From positions 24,214,870 to 24,278,869 of the forward strand of contig OZ038465.1 in NCBI GenBank assembly GCA_964036295.1: a stretch of DNA of 64,000 bases, in the 5' to 3' direction. The notes beneath the pieces were generated by a model. That model did no database searches. It was not told the DNA's origin and saw only the letters and a program-made list of their open reading frames with translations. Origin of the DNA: Plumapathes pennacea (lineage: Eukaryota > Cnidaria > Anthozoa > Antipatharia > Myriopathidae). Every line of letters starts with the position of its first letter. Positions within the stretch are counted from its first letter, which is position 1. Both the position numbers and the translations under genes were made by a program. This document shows, piece by piece, positions 55,160 to 64,000 of this stretch.

Positions 55160-55867
55160 GAGGTCGTGCAGTTCTTTGCTTTCAGTGAATATGTCGGCTA
55201 CGTTTGGCTGAAGGCAAAGCGGTAGAACACGAATATGTAAGAAAAAAATACCACCGCGGAAACTAATTTGCAAGCCGAGAAAACAGTTGGAGATGGAGAT
55301 TTGTTGACTTGGTTTGTGCCATCACGAACGGCGACTCGAGCACCGTATTCTGAGAATTGGTTCACAGCTTGCACTACATGCTAAACACTTAGAGCAACGT
55401 AGAAAGCACAGCAAACTTTAGTCAAAGAGTGACGTGAACAATCTTAATGAGTTCACCGTTTGCGGAGCTACGAGCAGACTGATTATTTGTTGTCACGGTG
55501 CCGCAAGCGGAGCTCATACAAGCTTACTGAAACTGTACGTATGGCATTTTAAGAGTGTGAACGCCATTTCATTTCAACATCTTTGAAGACTTGAGTGAAG
55601 GAACTTATCTTTCTGTTGAGAAAATGATAAAATTTTGATTCAAACTATTTTCTTTGCCGACGGTTGAGATACGAAATATTCTAGTTTCTTCAGCCGTCCA
55701 ACCACGAACCCGACCGACCGTTAAAGGGAATGGCGTACGGCTATGCCTATTGTTAAAAAACAATCTTTGTTTCAAGTCTCTAATGTGCTTTGCATCCAAC
55801 TACATGATAAATTTCAAGACACGGCTTCTAAGACCTTTAAACGCTTCGCTGTCGAGTATGAGTTAGT
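55160..55867. other. No gene recognised
   Basis: Sequence after the end of A/B homology; short frames only. Confidence 0.4.
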
Positions 55868-55975
55868 GGGGATAAAATCCGCGAGAGGGGGATAGAATCC
55901 GCTAGCGGATATTATCCGGGGGGACTAAATCCGCCAGCGGATTCTATCCGGGGGGATAAAATCCGCTAGGACACC
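55868..55975. repeat. Self-complementary GATAAAATCCGCTAG repeat
   Basis: GATAAAATCCGC, ATAGAATCCGCTAGCGGAT and GGATTCTATCCGGGGGGAT steps pair with one another over about 100 bases, giving several alternative hairpins. Confidence 0.7.
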
Positions 55976-56094
55976 TGAGCTTGAATGTTGTGATCGCATG
56001 TTATATAATAGAAATACGATAATCGCAGATATCCCCTCGCTCTGTAGTGGGTTTTTGAAAAGCGGGGTCCTTGTTATTTTCCGCTTGGAGATTA

Positions 56095-57600
56095 AGCCTG
56101 GTCCTCACTAGCGCATAAGAATAAGCATAAGCATAAGCACAAGCATAAACATAAGAATAAGAGAGCGACAGTGGCGACATAAGCATAAGCATAAGCATAA
56201 GGAACGGACATGTTTGATCCTTATGCTTATGTCGCCACTGTCGCTTAAGGAATAATAAATGACCACATTTATAACGGAAACGGAAATGAAATTCGAAGAA
56301 AACCATACAAGTGCGGCTGTCAAATTTGATGAGCATTTGACGAGCATTTGACGAGCATTTGACGCAGGTGAATCGTCAAGTCTGCAGCTAAAAAGTTTTT
56401 GTAGTTCAAATTCTTCTTATTGACTTGTGAATGGTGAAGAGGATAACTGGTTGAGTTCTGCGGAAAGTAACATGGGGAAGTTAATGCAGAAAGTTTCTCG
56501 TAACTTGCTGAAACGGATGGCAACGAACAGAGTCACTCGCAAAACTCGACATTGTCTTCTTCAAAGTTAAGCGAAAGATAAGTTCTCTTCGGAGCCAGAA
56601 ATAATCTTCATGTAGGTCAGTAGTCTTTCAGGCCTGAATTCTCTAATTTCTCGTCTCCAAAGATGTAAATTTTAATTGCTTGTCGTTCCAGCAAAGCTTC
56701 CTGGGACTCTTAAGCCCTGGCCAAACGAGGTGCAAGTCAACGCAAGTCGATGCAAGTTTTCAAACTTGCGCGGACTTGCGTTTCGTTTGGCCACCAACTT
56801 GCACGGACTTGCATCGACTTGCATGGAATTTGAACATGTTCAAATTTTCATGCAAGTCGACGCACGTTTTTCACCTAAAACAGCGAAGAGCGCGTTAGCA
56901 AAGGCAAGTCTAAATCAAAAAAATCAAAAGTAAAAGCCTCCTCATTAAGTTTCAGCTGAAGAGAGACTTTTTACTCGGTTTCTGACTCAAAACCGTCTAA
57001 AAAAGAAAAAGTTTTTACAAAACTTGCATGAGCTTGCATCGACTTGCGTCTCGTTTGGCCACCTTTTGCAAGTCGATGTAAATTTTTTTGTCATGTCGAA
57101 CTTGCATCGACTTGCATCTCGTTTGGCCAGGGCTTTACATGACTACTTTCAAAATGGTGGCGGCGGTTACCGCCATTTTGTCTTGAATTCATGAATTCGC
57201 CGAGATGCGTATAGAGCTGAGTAGCAGGTAAGGATTGCCGTTTCATTGTTTGTTTTCTTCGACAGTACATAGTAAGACTGGTCAATTTTCGTAGACTTAT
57301 GATGCATCCTCAAATAATTATAGTTTTGTCTTTCATCCCACTCGTTTTACTTGTTTCCTTTGGCTCCGCTGAAGTTGGTGGTTTCTTTTGTACTTTTCTA
57401 TGAAATTTTGTTCACATAAATAAAAGAAAAGTGTAGATAGGGTCTGTATGCCCTAAGCTTGCAAGATTTATACTTTCAAATTTGTTGTTTACGATTTACG
57501 CACGGCATAAAATTTTGCCGATCGGTGCAGGTTTCAATGATCACAAAGTCCTGTAATAAATGTCTTATTCACCGAGTTTGCTCGGGACCGTACTGGGACG
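56095..57600 (-). mobile_element. Repeat G copy 3 (with nested MITE)
   Basis: As copy 2, but the terminal palindrome is reduced to one arm: sequence jumps from GGACCGTACTGGGA to CGTGGTATTACC, a deletion relative to 37795-37941. Near 56330 GAGCATTTGAC is triplicated. Confidence 0.75.
56710..57137. mobile_element. 422-bp MITE with TTA duplication, copy 2
   Basis: Same insertion as 36924-37351, in the same position of repeat G (element 56713-57134), so it predates the A/C duplication. Confidence 0.88.
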
Positions 57601-57721
57601 TGGTATTACCATATAAGCTCGCAACAAAGTGCCGGTACGGGAGCGTATTACACACTTTAGATCCGTATTAAACTGTAGAAAACCAGTTTGACTTTTTAGA
57701 TGCTTGTCACGTAAAGCCAAA

Positions 57722-58560
57722 ATGGCCGATGAGAATAACGAGAACTGCTTTCCACTTCTTCACGACGACGACGACGAGCTAGGATTTGACGAACTTTTCG
57801 GTGGTAATAGTTTTGACGAATTACTTACAGACGCTGCAGACTCGATGTGCGAAACTAACCTGAAAACTATGACAACAGAAACCAACCAGAAAACCAATTT
57901 AACGCTACTCATGACGACCGAGACATTTCGACATTTATACAAGAGAACAAAAACAAAAACGCTGTAAAAAAAACGTGAACGTTCGTAAATAAAACGTAAA
58001 TAATTTTTAGAAATGGGCTAAAACAGTGAACGAGAGAAGACCTACTGACAAAATACCACAGAATGAACTGAGCAATCACTCGCGCATTTTGTTGGTAAAA
58101 TTTGTAAACAAAGCGGCGAAGAATTTGAACACAATACACTTACCTCATTTTTTCGGAGTTTTGATTGCTTTCTACGGGAACAGGGGAAACAGAACAAAAC
58201 TGGCTGAACGAAATACAGTTCTCGAAGGCCAGTGAGGCCTTGGCAAGTAAACGAAAACAACTTCGCCGATCTGGTAAAGACCAAAGACGAAACATTCAAG
58301 GCAACAGCGGATGTTGATGTCCTTGACATTGAGGAAGCACGTGACGGGAGAACAAGCTCCTGCCGACAGAAAAGTTCTATAACCCTTGCCAACTGTCTCT
58401 AGCCACAACAAAGCAGCAAGCTTTCGGGAGCAACGCTCAGCAACAGGTTCTTTCACTTTTGGCAGGGAAAGGAAACTTGAAGAGAACCTGAAGAAACGGT
58501 TCAGACGAGTTCTCTCTTTTGATAACAGTGACGAAGAACTTTTAAACAATACCGTTTGGT
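57722..58560 (+). pseudogene. Decayed Crypton-type recombinase, copy C
   Basis: MADENNENCFPLLHDDDDEL starts the acidic N terminus, with a short in-frame GAC expansion compared with copy A. Later segments again occur in three frames, and AATTTGAACACAATACAC replaces the FEPDTL wording of copy A. Catalytic half missing. Confidence 0.7.
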
Positions 58561-59138
58561 GGCAATCGGACTATGCAGAACATTTTTAGCCACTGTCAGT
58601 ACAAATTTCGTGCACCCATTCTGCTTTTCAAGTTCGCTCTCGGATGTCAAACTTTGTCGATTTTGTCCAATCACATTAAAGGCAGTAAATTGGCTTCCGC
58701 GTGAACCGTCATCACTGACTGGCTTTCGAATGTTCATCAGGGCAAATGAATGCAAAAATATCACAAGAAGAATGAAAAACAGGCTCAAAAAAACAGTCAT
58801 ATAATAAATCCCTCCTTCCATGTAAACAGGGCCTTACTCGTTACTCGCATTTTTCCTCGCCCCGTGGCAACTCGTTAAATACCGGCCCGTATCACGCGCT
58901 AAACCATTTAATAAAATGTATTTATTACACGACTTCACATTTTCGAGTGGAAATACAGGCCAAAACGAATGCAAAGATGGGAGCGGAGCGTATTGCAATC
59001 GTCAGGAACCAGATCAACTAGTTTATTAGCTTACGTGATCAATTTTCGCAAGCAAAGTTTACGAACGCGTCATTTTTTTGTTCCATTTTGCGCGCGGCGA
59101 CAATATTTGCCCTGCTTCGTTTGTCGTATAATAAACAA

Positions 59139-59278
59139 ATTATTCCACGAAAAGTCGTGCAATACGGCTGTATTTTTACTCGTCAGTTTCATTTTTTCTC
59201 GCCTGAAAGAGTCTCAAAAAAAATAAAACCGACTCGCAAAAATACTCCGCCGTATTGCACACCTCTCCGTGTAATAAC
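59139..59278. repeat. Terminal palindrome of element H, copy C
   Basis: Counterpart of 39856-39991, with the same GCAATACGGC/GCCGTATTGC pairing. Confidence 0.7.
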
Positions 59279-59351
59279 CTCTTTAAAATACATCCGTGTA
59301 AATGGTTATTGAATTGAGTGTTTCTGTCAGCACATTTGCAGTGTGATTTAC

Positions 59352-59436
59352 CTCAACTTTGCCGGTCAGATCACGCAGCAGTTCTTTGTGAGCCATGTTG
59401 CGATCTTGGAGCTCTTCCTGCTTTGTGGTCGCCTCG
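59352..59436 (-). CDS. NUF2: NUF2 exon E4, copy C
   Basis: Same splice sites as copy A, 85 nt. Reads EATTKQEELQDRNMAHKELL then RDLTGKVE. Open, but lies downstream of the broken E2 of copy C. Confidence 0.65.
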
Positions 59437-60577
59437 CTAAAAAGAAAGCAAAATAAAAACAATGTGCAGATGATTCAGTTCAGGTGCCTGAACATTACTT
59501 CATTTCAGGCTCTTAATCTTTCCAGTTCATTTGACTTCTCCGCTATACTTTGCGAATTTCTTACAAACAGCGACACCTTCGTCAGTTGAGTCGATTTCCT
59601 ACGCTTGAATTCCTGAGTTTATATGGTTGCTTTGGGAATCTTATACACTTTGCTCTCGATGCAAAATAGAGCTCGTGACATCCTTGCGTTGTTGTGACGG
59701 ATACCAAATGTGCAAAATCAGTAAGTCGGTGCAATATCCAATCTACATTTGCAAACATGACTCATCGCGAGACAATCCACAAAATCTAAATACTTGTGAA
59801 TGCCAGTCATTGCAATTCCCACACGAACACCTAAAGTATAAGTAAAACACAGAGAAGCAATTACAGATGTACGTAAAGAAATCCAAAACTCGGATATAGT
59901 TTACACTTTACTACTGAATACGAAATTTCGTTCCAAGCGATCTGGCAGTGTTCCTACTTGCTCTTTTCCTTCCCCTTCCTTTCCATCATGCTTCATGCCA
60001 TTCTTGGTGACTAAGTAGCTCTTGTCAACGTACGGGTTGAACGAGTCCAAAAGCAGGGGAAAGCAGGCAGAAAAACTCGGACAAACCTCAGATATAGAAT
60101 CTATAAAGCGGTGCCGAGCCGAAACGCGCAACTCCTCTGAAGTCACAGGTCCCAGTCTCCCATTTTGTACGGCCGGGATTTTCTATTTCCGATTTCAACC
60201 GCGTGAAAAAATTATAGGAACGCTTTGGAACATTCTTTTGGGCATAAATTGCTCAGATCACTTCCTAATTTCGTATAAAAATGTAAAACCTGACGGCTTA
60301 TGCGCACTTTAACGTTTTGGCACACTAAGTCAAAATATAGAAGTATTGTGCTCAGCCAATCATAATTGAGCATTTTTGCACCTCTATTAGAAATGATCGA
60401 CGAATAAAAATGTAATCGAATGTAAAATTCGTATATTCGTGGTTTCTAAAATAACCAGAAAGCTACCGTATTTTCAGCTGCCTGGAATGAGCTGGGATAC
60501 TAAATAAATAAATAAATAAATAAATAAAATATTCTGACAAGTAAGACGTGTATGATGACGTTTAAACACGCAATTAC

Positions 60578-60636
60578 CGCTGCTTTTCGATGTCATCACC
60601 AATTGCACAAATCATCTTCAGAGCGTTCTGTACATA
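60578..60636 (-). CDS. NUF2: NUF2 exon E3, copy C
   Basis: 59 nt with the same splice sites and the same coding sequence as copy A. Confidence 0.65.
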
Positions 60637-61333
60637 CTGTGAATTGAAAAAACATCAGGTTACGACACAATCAAAGTGAACTTCTATCAGTGAATATCAG
60701 ACAAAAGAACTGCTTGCGACTATAAACTCGCGTGCAAACTAATTTTAGCTGTGTAAAGTGGTAAACAAAAAGATATATTGCGTTGAAGTTCGACAGTAAT
60801 CTAAGTGATCCCAGTTGAAATCTCATCGCCAGTGGCATGCGTTTGTATTGGAGTTTGCTACCCACTGCCTTCACTTTACTAAAGATGACTACAGGCGGCC
60901 GAAACGTCAGTCACCAACAACAGTACATCTTGAGATCACTATCACCCACTCAGACGATCACACTAGGTGAACAACTAATACTCCTGGGACTCTTGGATAC
61001 CACAAAAATACACTCGAGATGTCACGTACTTTGGTGAACGTTCGTCGGCATAACTGTGTAACTCGTCCAGTACGAGGGAAAATTTCACCTCGTGTGCAAG
61101 CCTCGTTTTTCTTGTGCACACTTATGTTATAGGAAACGTATTGAACTAACTTGTAGTCGAGTATTAAGTCTTGGTTTACTTTTTCTTGGCTAAGTCTTGA
61201 GGTTTTACGAACGTTACACTGAACAACAAAATCTGCACATGCATATACAGTTTTGTGAAATGAGCGCTGACTTCAAAAAGGTCACCGCACGACCAAAAAG
61301 CGTATATCGGTGTGCCATTGCTGTGTTACTTAC

Positions 61334-61537
61334 CTCCGTGTACTGGAGCCTGCTATCCTGCTGATCACATAACTCTAGCAGCCGTTTAGTTCTCTCCTCT
61401 TTAGCGGTTTTGAGGGACTGGACGGCACTGTTGAGTCGGGTGACTTCTCCCTTGAATCGTTCTGGAGATTGGACAATCTTGGATTTTAGATTCTCGTTGC
61501 CTGCTTACAATGTCGCCAAGATGACTTTCATCTGAGC
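61334..61537 (-). pseudogene. NUF2: NUF2 exon E2, copy C, with stop
   Basis: Full-length (204 nt) with good splice sites, but the reading is AQMKVILATL followed by TAA, where copy B has AAA (K). A single base change therefore truncates any transcript that includes it. Confidence 0.8.
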
Positions 61538-61718
61538 CTGATGAATGGCACAAGTCAGTCACTCACAAGACAAATTCTCACATACAATCATAGAGTACAA
61601 ACTTATTACTATATATTTATAATAAAGCATTTTCGCCCGAGTCACTGAAAGCTGCATCTACGAAATCCTGGTCCTCTTAATGGAGTACATCAATTGCTTA
61701 TCTACAAATAGGAGATAC

Positions 61719-61781
61719 CTTTTTCGAGTTCAACTCAGCGTTCGTAGTCTTAATTTGTTGGAGACGTCTCATTTCGGCTGC
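61719..61781 (-). CDS. NUF2: NUF2 exon E1, copy C
   Basis: 63 nt, reads AAEMRRLQQIKTTNAELNSK then K; donor AAAAG|GTATCT. It is the most upstream NUF2 exon visible in the window; the CH domain exons must lie beyond 64 kb. Confidence 0.7.
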
Positions 61782-62236
61782 CTGGAAAGAAAACCCAAAA
61801 TATCTTAACAAGCATGTGGTTGTTGGAATGAAATCAGCAGGTATAATTGCTGCCGAGCGCGAGCGAGGCAGCACATATTCCGTTCATGAACTCGATCAGT
61901 GGATGTCGAGATGTTCAGTCATGTGACAGCTGATGGCCAATCAAACGCACAACCGCGTCCCCAGGGACGCAGACATGTGGACATGCGTATGGAAAAATCC
62001 TCACGTGCTCTACGTGCTCTCCCCGAAGGAACTGTGTGGAACGGTGAGTGCTTTTACTTTTCATTTTTCGAAATGTTTTTTAGCCGATTGTGTGGAACGA
62101 TTTATCAAGGCCTTTGCGGTTTGTGTATGTATGGTCGGTCGAAGTCACGATCTCCAGCTCAAATCTTTTTGAAAGAAACTCCGACCATGTCGAAGCGTAA
62201 TCGCTTGTTGTCAGTCCGGACTCGAAGCAAGCAAAC

Positions 62237-62488
62237 TGAGGCATTGTTCTCGGTGGCCTTTGAGCCAAATGACCCGATGCGGTCGCGAAACAAAACAACT
62301 GAGTCACTGCACTCGGTGGCCTTTGAGCCAAATGACCCGATGCGGTCGCGAAACAAAACAACTGACTCATTGCACTCGGTGGCCTTTGAGCCAAATGACC
62401 CGATGCGGTCGCGAAACAAAACAACTGAGTCATTGCACTCGGTGGCCATTGAGTCAACTGACCCAATGTGGTCTCAAAACAAAACAAC
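62237..62488 (+). repeat. 63-bp tandem repeat, four units
   Basis: Units start at 62237, 62300, 62363 and 62426. Unit translation in one frame is SLHSVAFEPNDPMRSRNKTT plus one residue. A length divisible by three and no stops keep several frames open on both strands. A possible start (ATGTCGAAGCG, 62187) precedes the array. Confidence 0.9.
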
Positions 62489-62497
62489 TGAGTCATT

Positions 62498-64000
62498 GTG
62501 CCCGTTGGGTCAACAAGCGAAGCCTTGGACAATCGTTCCACCAATTCAGAATTTGGAGAAAAGTATAGAAAATACAGCAACTATGTTGTATCAATGCGTA
62601 AATCTCGCGAGAGTAGACGGGCATCTAAACATGCCAGAAAACGAGAGCGTGAGCCATCTAGAATCCCTGCTAAGAAGCTGTTAAATGCGATGCGCAGAAA
62701 ATTACGTAGAAAGAAAATAAGATATTATATTAGAGATTTTATTCCAAGGTCATCACGACTACATGATATTAGCAAACGCTATAAATATTGGCGCTTGTGG
62801 TACTTCGGTGATAAACTTTACACTCGGTACGCTGCATGTATGAAATGTGTTAGATGTCTAAAAAGACAGAGTCATTGTCCTTGGGAAGCTAGACCAGGAA
62901 AAACCACAGTCCCATCGGATGCTGTTTTTGCAACACAGAAATATACACACATTACTTTAAGAGGTGGCATGCTATCTTGCAATCCTTCACAAGATTTGCC
63001 AATGCAATGCCTGAGTGAAAGGCTTTCTCATTTAGGTTTAAAACCATTGGATGTTGGTGGTTCTGGTGATTGCTTCTTTAAAGCAGTTTCTCATCAGCTT
63101 TATCAAACACCTGCTTTACTGCAAGAGTTCGGATGGCTGGAATAGATCATTTAATTACCCATTCTGAGTTTATTCAGGACATATGTCACTGCTATTTCAT
63201 GGGAGAGATACATTGTTCAAATGTCAACACAGGGTACATGGTGTGACAACATAATTATTCAAGCAGTAGCCAATGCTCTTAACTGTGTGGTACATATAAC
63301 ACAGTCCAATAACCATGATGGTGTTATTGTTACTCCCAAAAGTAGAAATGTATCTAGTGACAATCTTAGTATTATTTTTATTGGACACATTCCTGAAGTG
63401 CATTATGTCTCAACTGTTGAGAATCATCCTCAAGGTAGTGATGGAATATGTCTCAGAAGAATGATTTTAGAAACAGAATCTGCAAAGATTGGGCACCTTG
63501 TTCAGCAAAGGGAATCCCAGGAAAGAATTGAGAAAAACAGACAGCGTATGAAACAACAGCGATCTGTAGAAACTGACAAACAAAGGGACAAGAGACTTGA
63601 CAAAAATAGTCAATACAAGAAAAGGCAAAAGTTTGTTGAATCTGATGAGCAAAAACAACAAAGGCTTGCTAGAGACAGAGAATGGCAAAGAAATCATCGT
63701 AAAAATGAAACTGAAGATGAGAAGCAAAAAAGACTTGAAAAAGCTGTGCAGAATAAGCAAGAAAAAAATTTTGCAAAAAGAAGGAAACTAACCATAAGTC
63801 AACCAGAGTACCTTGAACAGTTTGACATGTTCAGTCATGGTCCTATTCACGAACAACAGTGGGCTAAATCTAACCTTGATAAATTTCACAAAGCTATTAT
63901 ATTTGGTATTAATCAGTGTACAATATGTAAAGAGGCGTGGCCAATGAGATCCAAACCAAAATCACCTGAAACCTACGTTTGTTCACGTTGCTCTAGAGAA
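62498..64000 (+). CDS. Helitron-like protein N-terminal part: OTU + DUF6570-like
   Basis: No ATG fixes the start; the listed left edge is only where the frame opens, and the true start may be upstream through a frameshift or intron. Order: a basic region (RRASKHARKREREPSR, 62590-62720); an OTU cysteine protease domain (about 63040-63420) with DVGGSGDCFFKAVSHQLY holding the catalytic Cys, and EVHYVST holding the catalytic His; an Arg/Lys/Gln-rich linker (63525-63790); then LEQFDMFSHGPIHEQQW, CTICKEAW and VCSRCSRE, a paired-CxxC domain like DUF6570. The frame is interrupted between 63118 and 63200 by two compensating frameshifts (the bridging frame reads VRMAGIDHLITHSEFIQD), so this copy may be inactive. 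It is open to the window end. Confidence 0.75.

Larger units (their letters stand above)
56095..61848. repeat. Large duplicated block, copy C
   Basis: Colinear with 36342-43880. It lacks the 1170-bp element of A and most of the 391-bp MITE, and is cut on the right by the Helitron-like element. Confidence 0.9.
61849..64000 (+). mobile_element. OTU-type Helitron/Helentron-like element, 5' part
   Basis: It begins where NUF2 intron homology stops: C has GGTATAATT|GCTGCCGAGC, while A (43880) and B (54991) continue AATTTAATT. The first bases form a small hairpin (TGCTGCC...GGCAGCA). The coded protein has an OTU protease domain and a basic linker in the order found upstream of Helitron Rep/helicase proteins of cnidarians and other animals. 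Rep and helicase would lie past 64 kb. Insertion between two T's fits the Helentron branch. The element continues out of the window. Confidence 0.7.

Noticed and set aside
62080-62580. 166-codon minus frame rich in FCFATASGHLAQRPPSA
   Set aside because: Antisense shadow of the 63-bp tandem repeat.
1-64000. tRNA, rRNA, CRISPR arrays or bacterial-type operons
   Set aside because: No cloverleaf with GGTTCRA box, rRNA core or spaced direct repeats was recognised by eye, and the genome is clearly eukaryotic.

Overview
The window looks like nuclear DNA of a metazoan, most likely an anthozoan cnidarian such as a stony coral. The reasons are AT-rich sequence, short spliced exons, GT-AG introns, two conserved animal genes (METTL22-like and NUF2-like), and dense mobile DNA of types common in anthozoans: LINE tails, Penelope-like fragments, TTAA, TTA and TA MITEs, a Crypton-type tyrosine recombinase element, and an OTU-bearing Helitron-like element. 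The taxon is inference; no species can be named from sequence alone. Most long reading frames here are accidental. The real genes had to be read exon by exon from splice sites and phase.

Layout. 1-10 kb is repeat debris: three LINE 3' remnants, a Helitron-type linker relic, and a TIR element with an 8-bp target duplication. At 10.2-11.2 kb are the last two exons of a plus-strand UPF1/HELZ2-like SF1 helicase. Convergent to it, 16.8-11.7 kb on the minus strand holds a METTL22-like methyltransferase gene in at least eleven exons. 17-23 kb has tandem duplications and unassigned DNA. 23.3-32.0 kb is a pile of nested mobile elements: Penelope-like reverse transcriptase fragments, hairpin-ended elements, one carrying an intact two-exon tyrosine recombinase gene, mariner-type MITEs and a 0.5 kb palindrome.

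From 32 kb to 61.8 kb runs the middle of a minus-strand NUF2 (kinetochore) gene, its introns stuffed with repeats. An internal four-exon cassette (E1-E4) is present in full at 40.1-43.8 kb (copy A) and 59.4-61.8 kb (copy C). Its first half (E1-E2) also occurs at 54.5-54.9 kb (copy B). Exon E2 is broken in A (20-nt deletion) and in C (stop codon) and is intact only in B. The end of the window (61.85-64 kb) is the 5' part of an OTU-type Helitron/Helentron-like element inserted in the NUF2 intron of copy C.

The most interesting system is a group of elements sharing an unusual end design: a long palindrome at one end, a subterminal inverted repeat beside it, and a single direct half-copy of the palindrome arm at the other end. 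The member at 24.8-26.9 kb encodes a recombinase with all expected catalytic residues, and its boundaries are fixed by a matching empty site at 47.4 kb. Relatives without an obvious intact gene lie at 23.8, 28.3, 29.2, 46.3 and 53.2 kb. Decayed recombinase genes of the same family sit at 38.1 and 57.7 kb inside the duplicated NUF2 intron.
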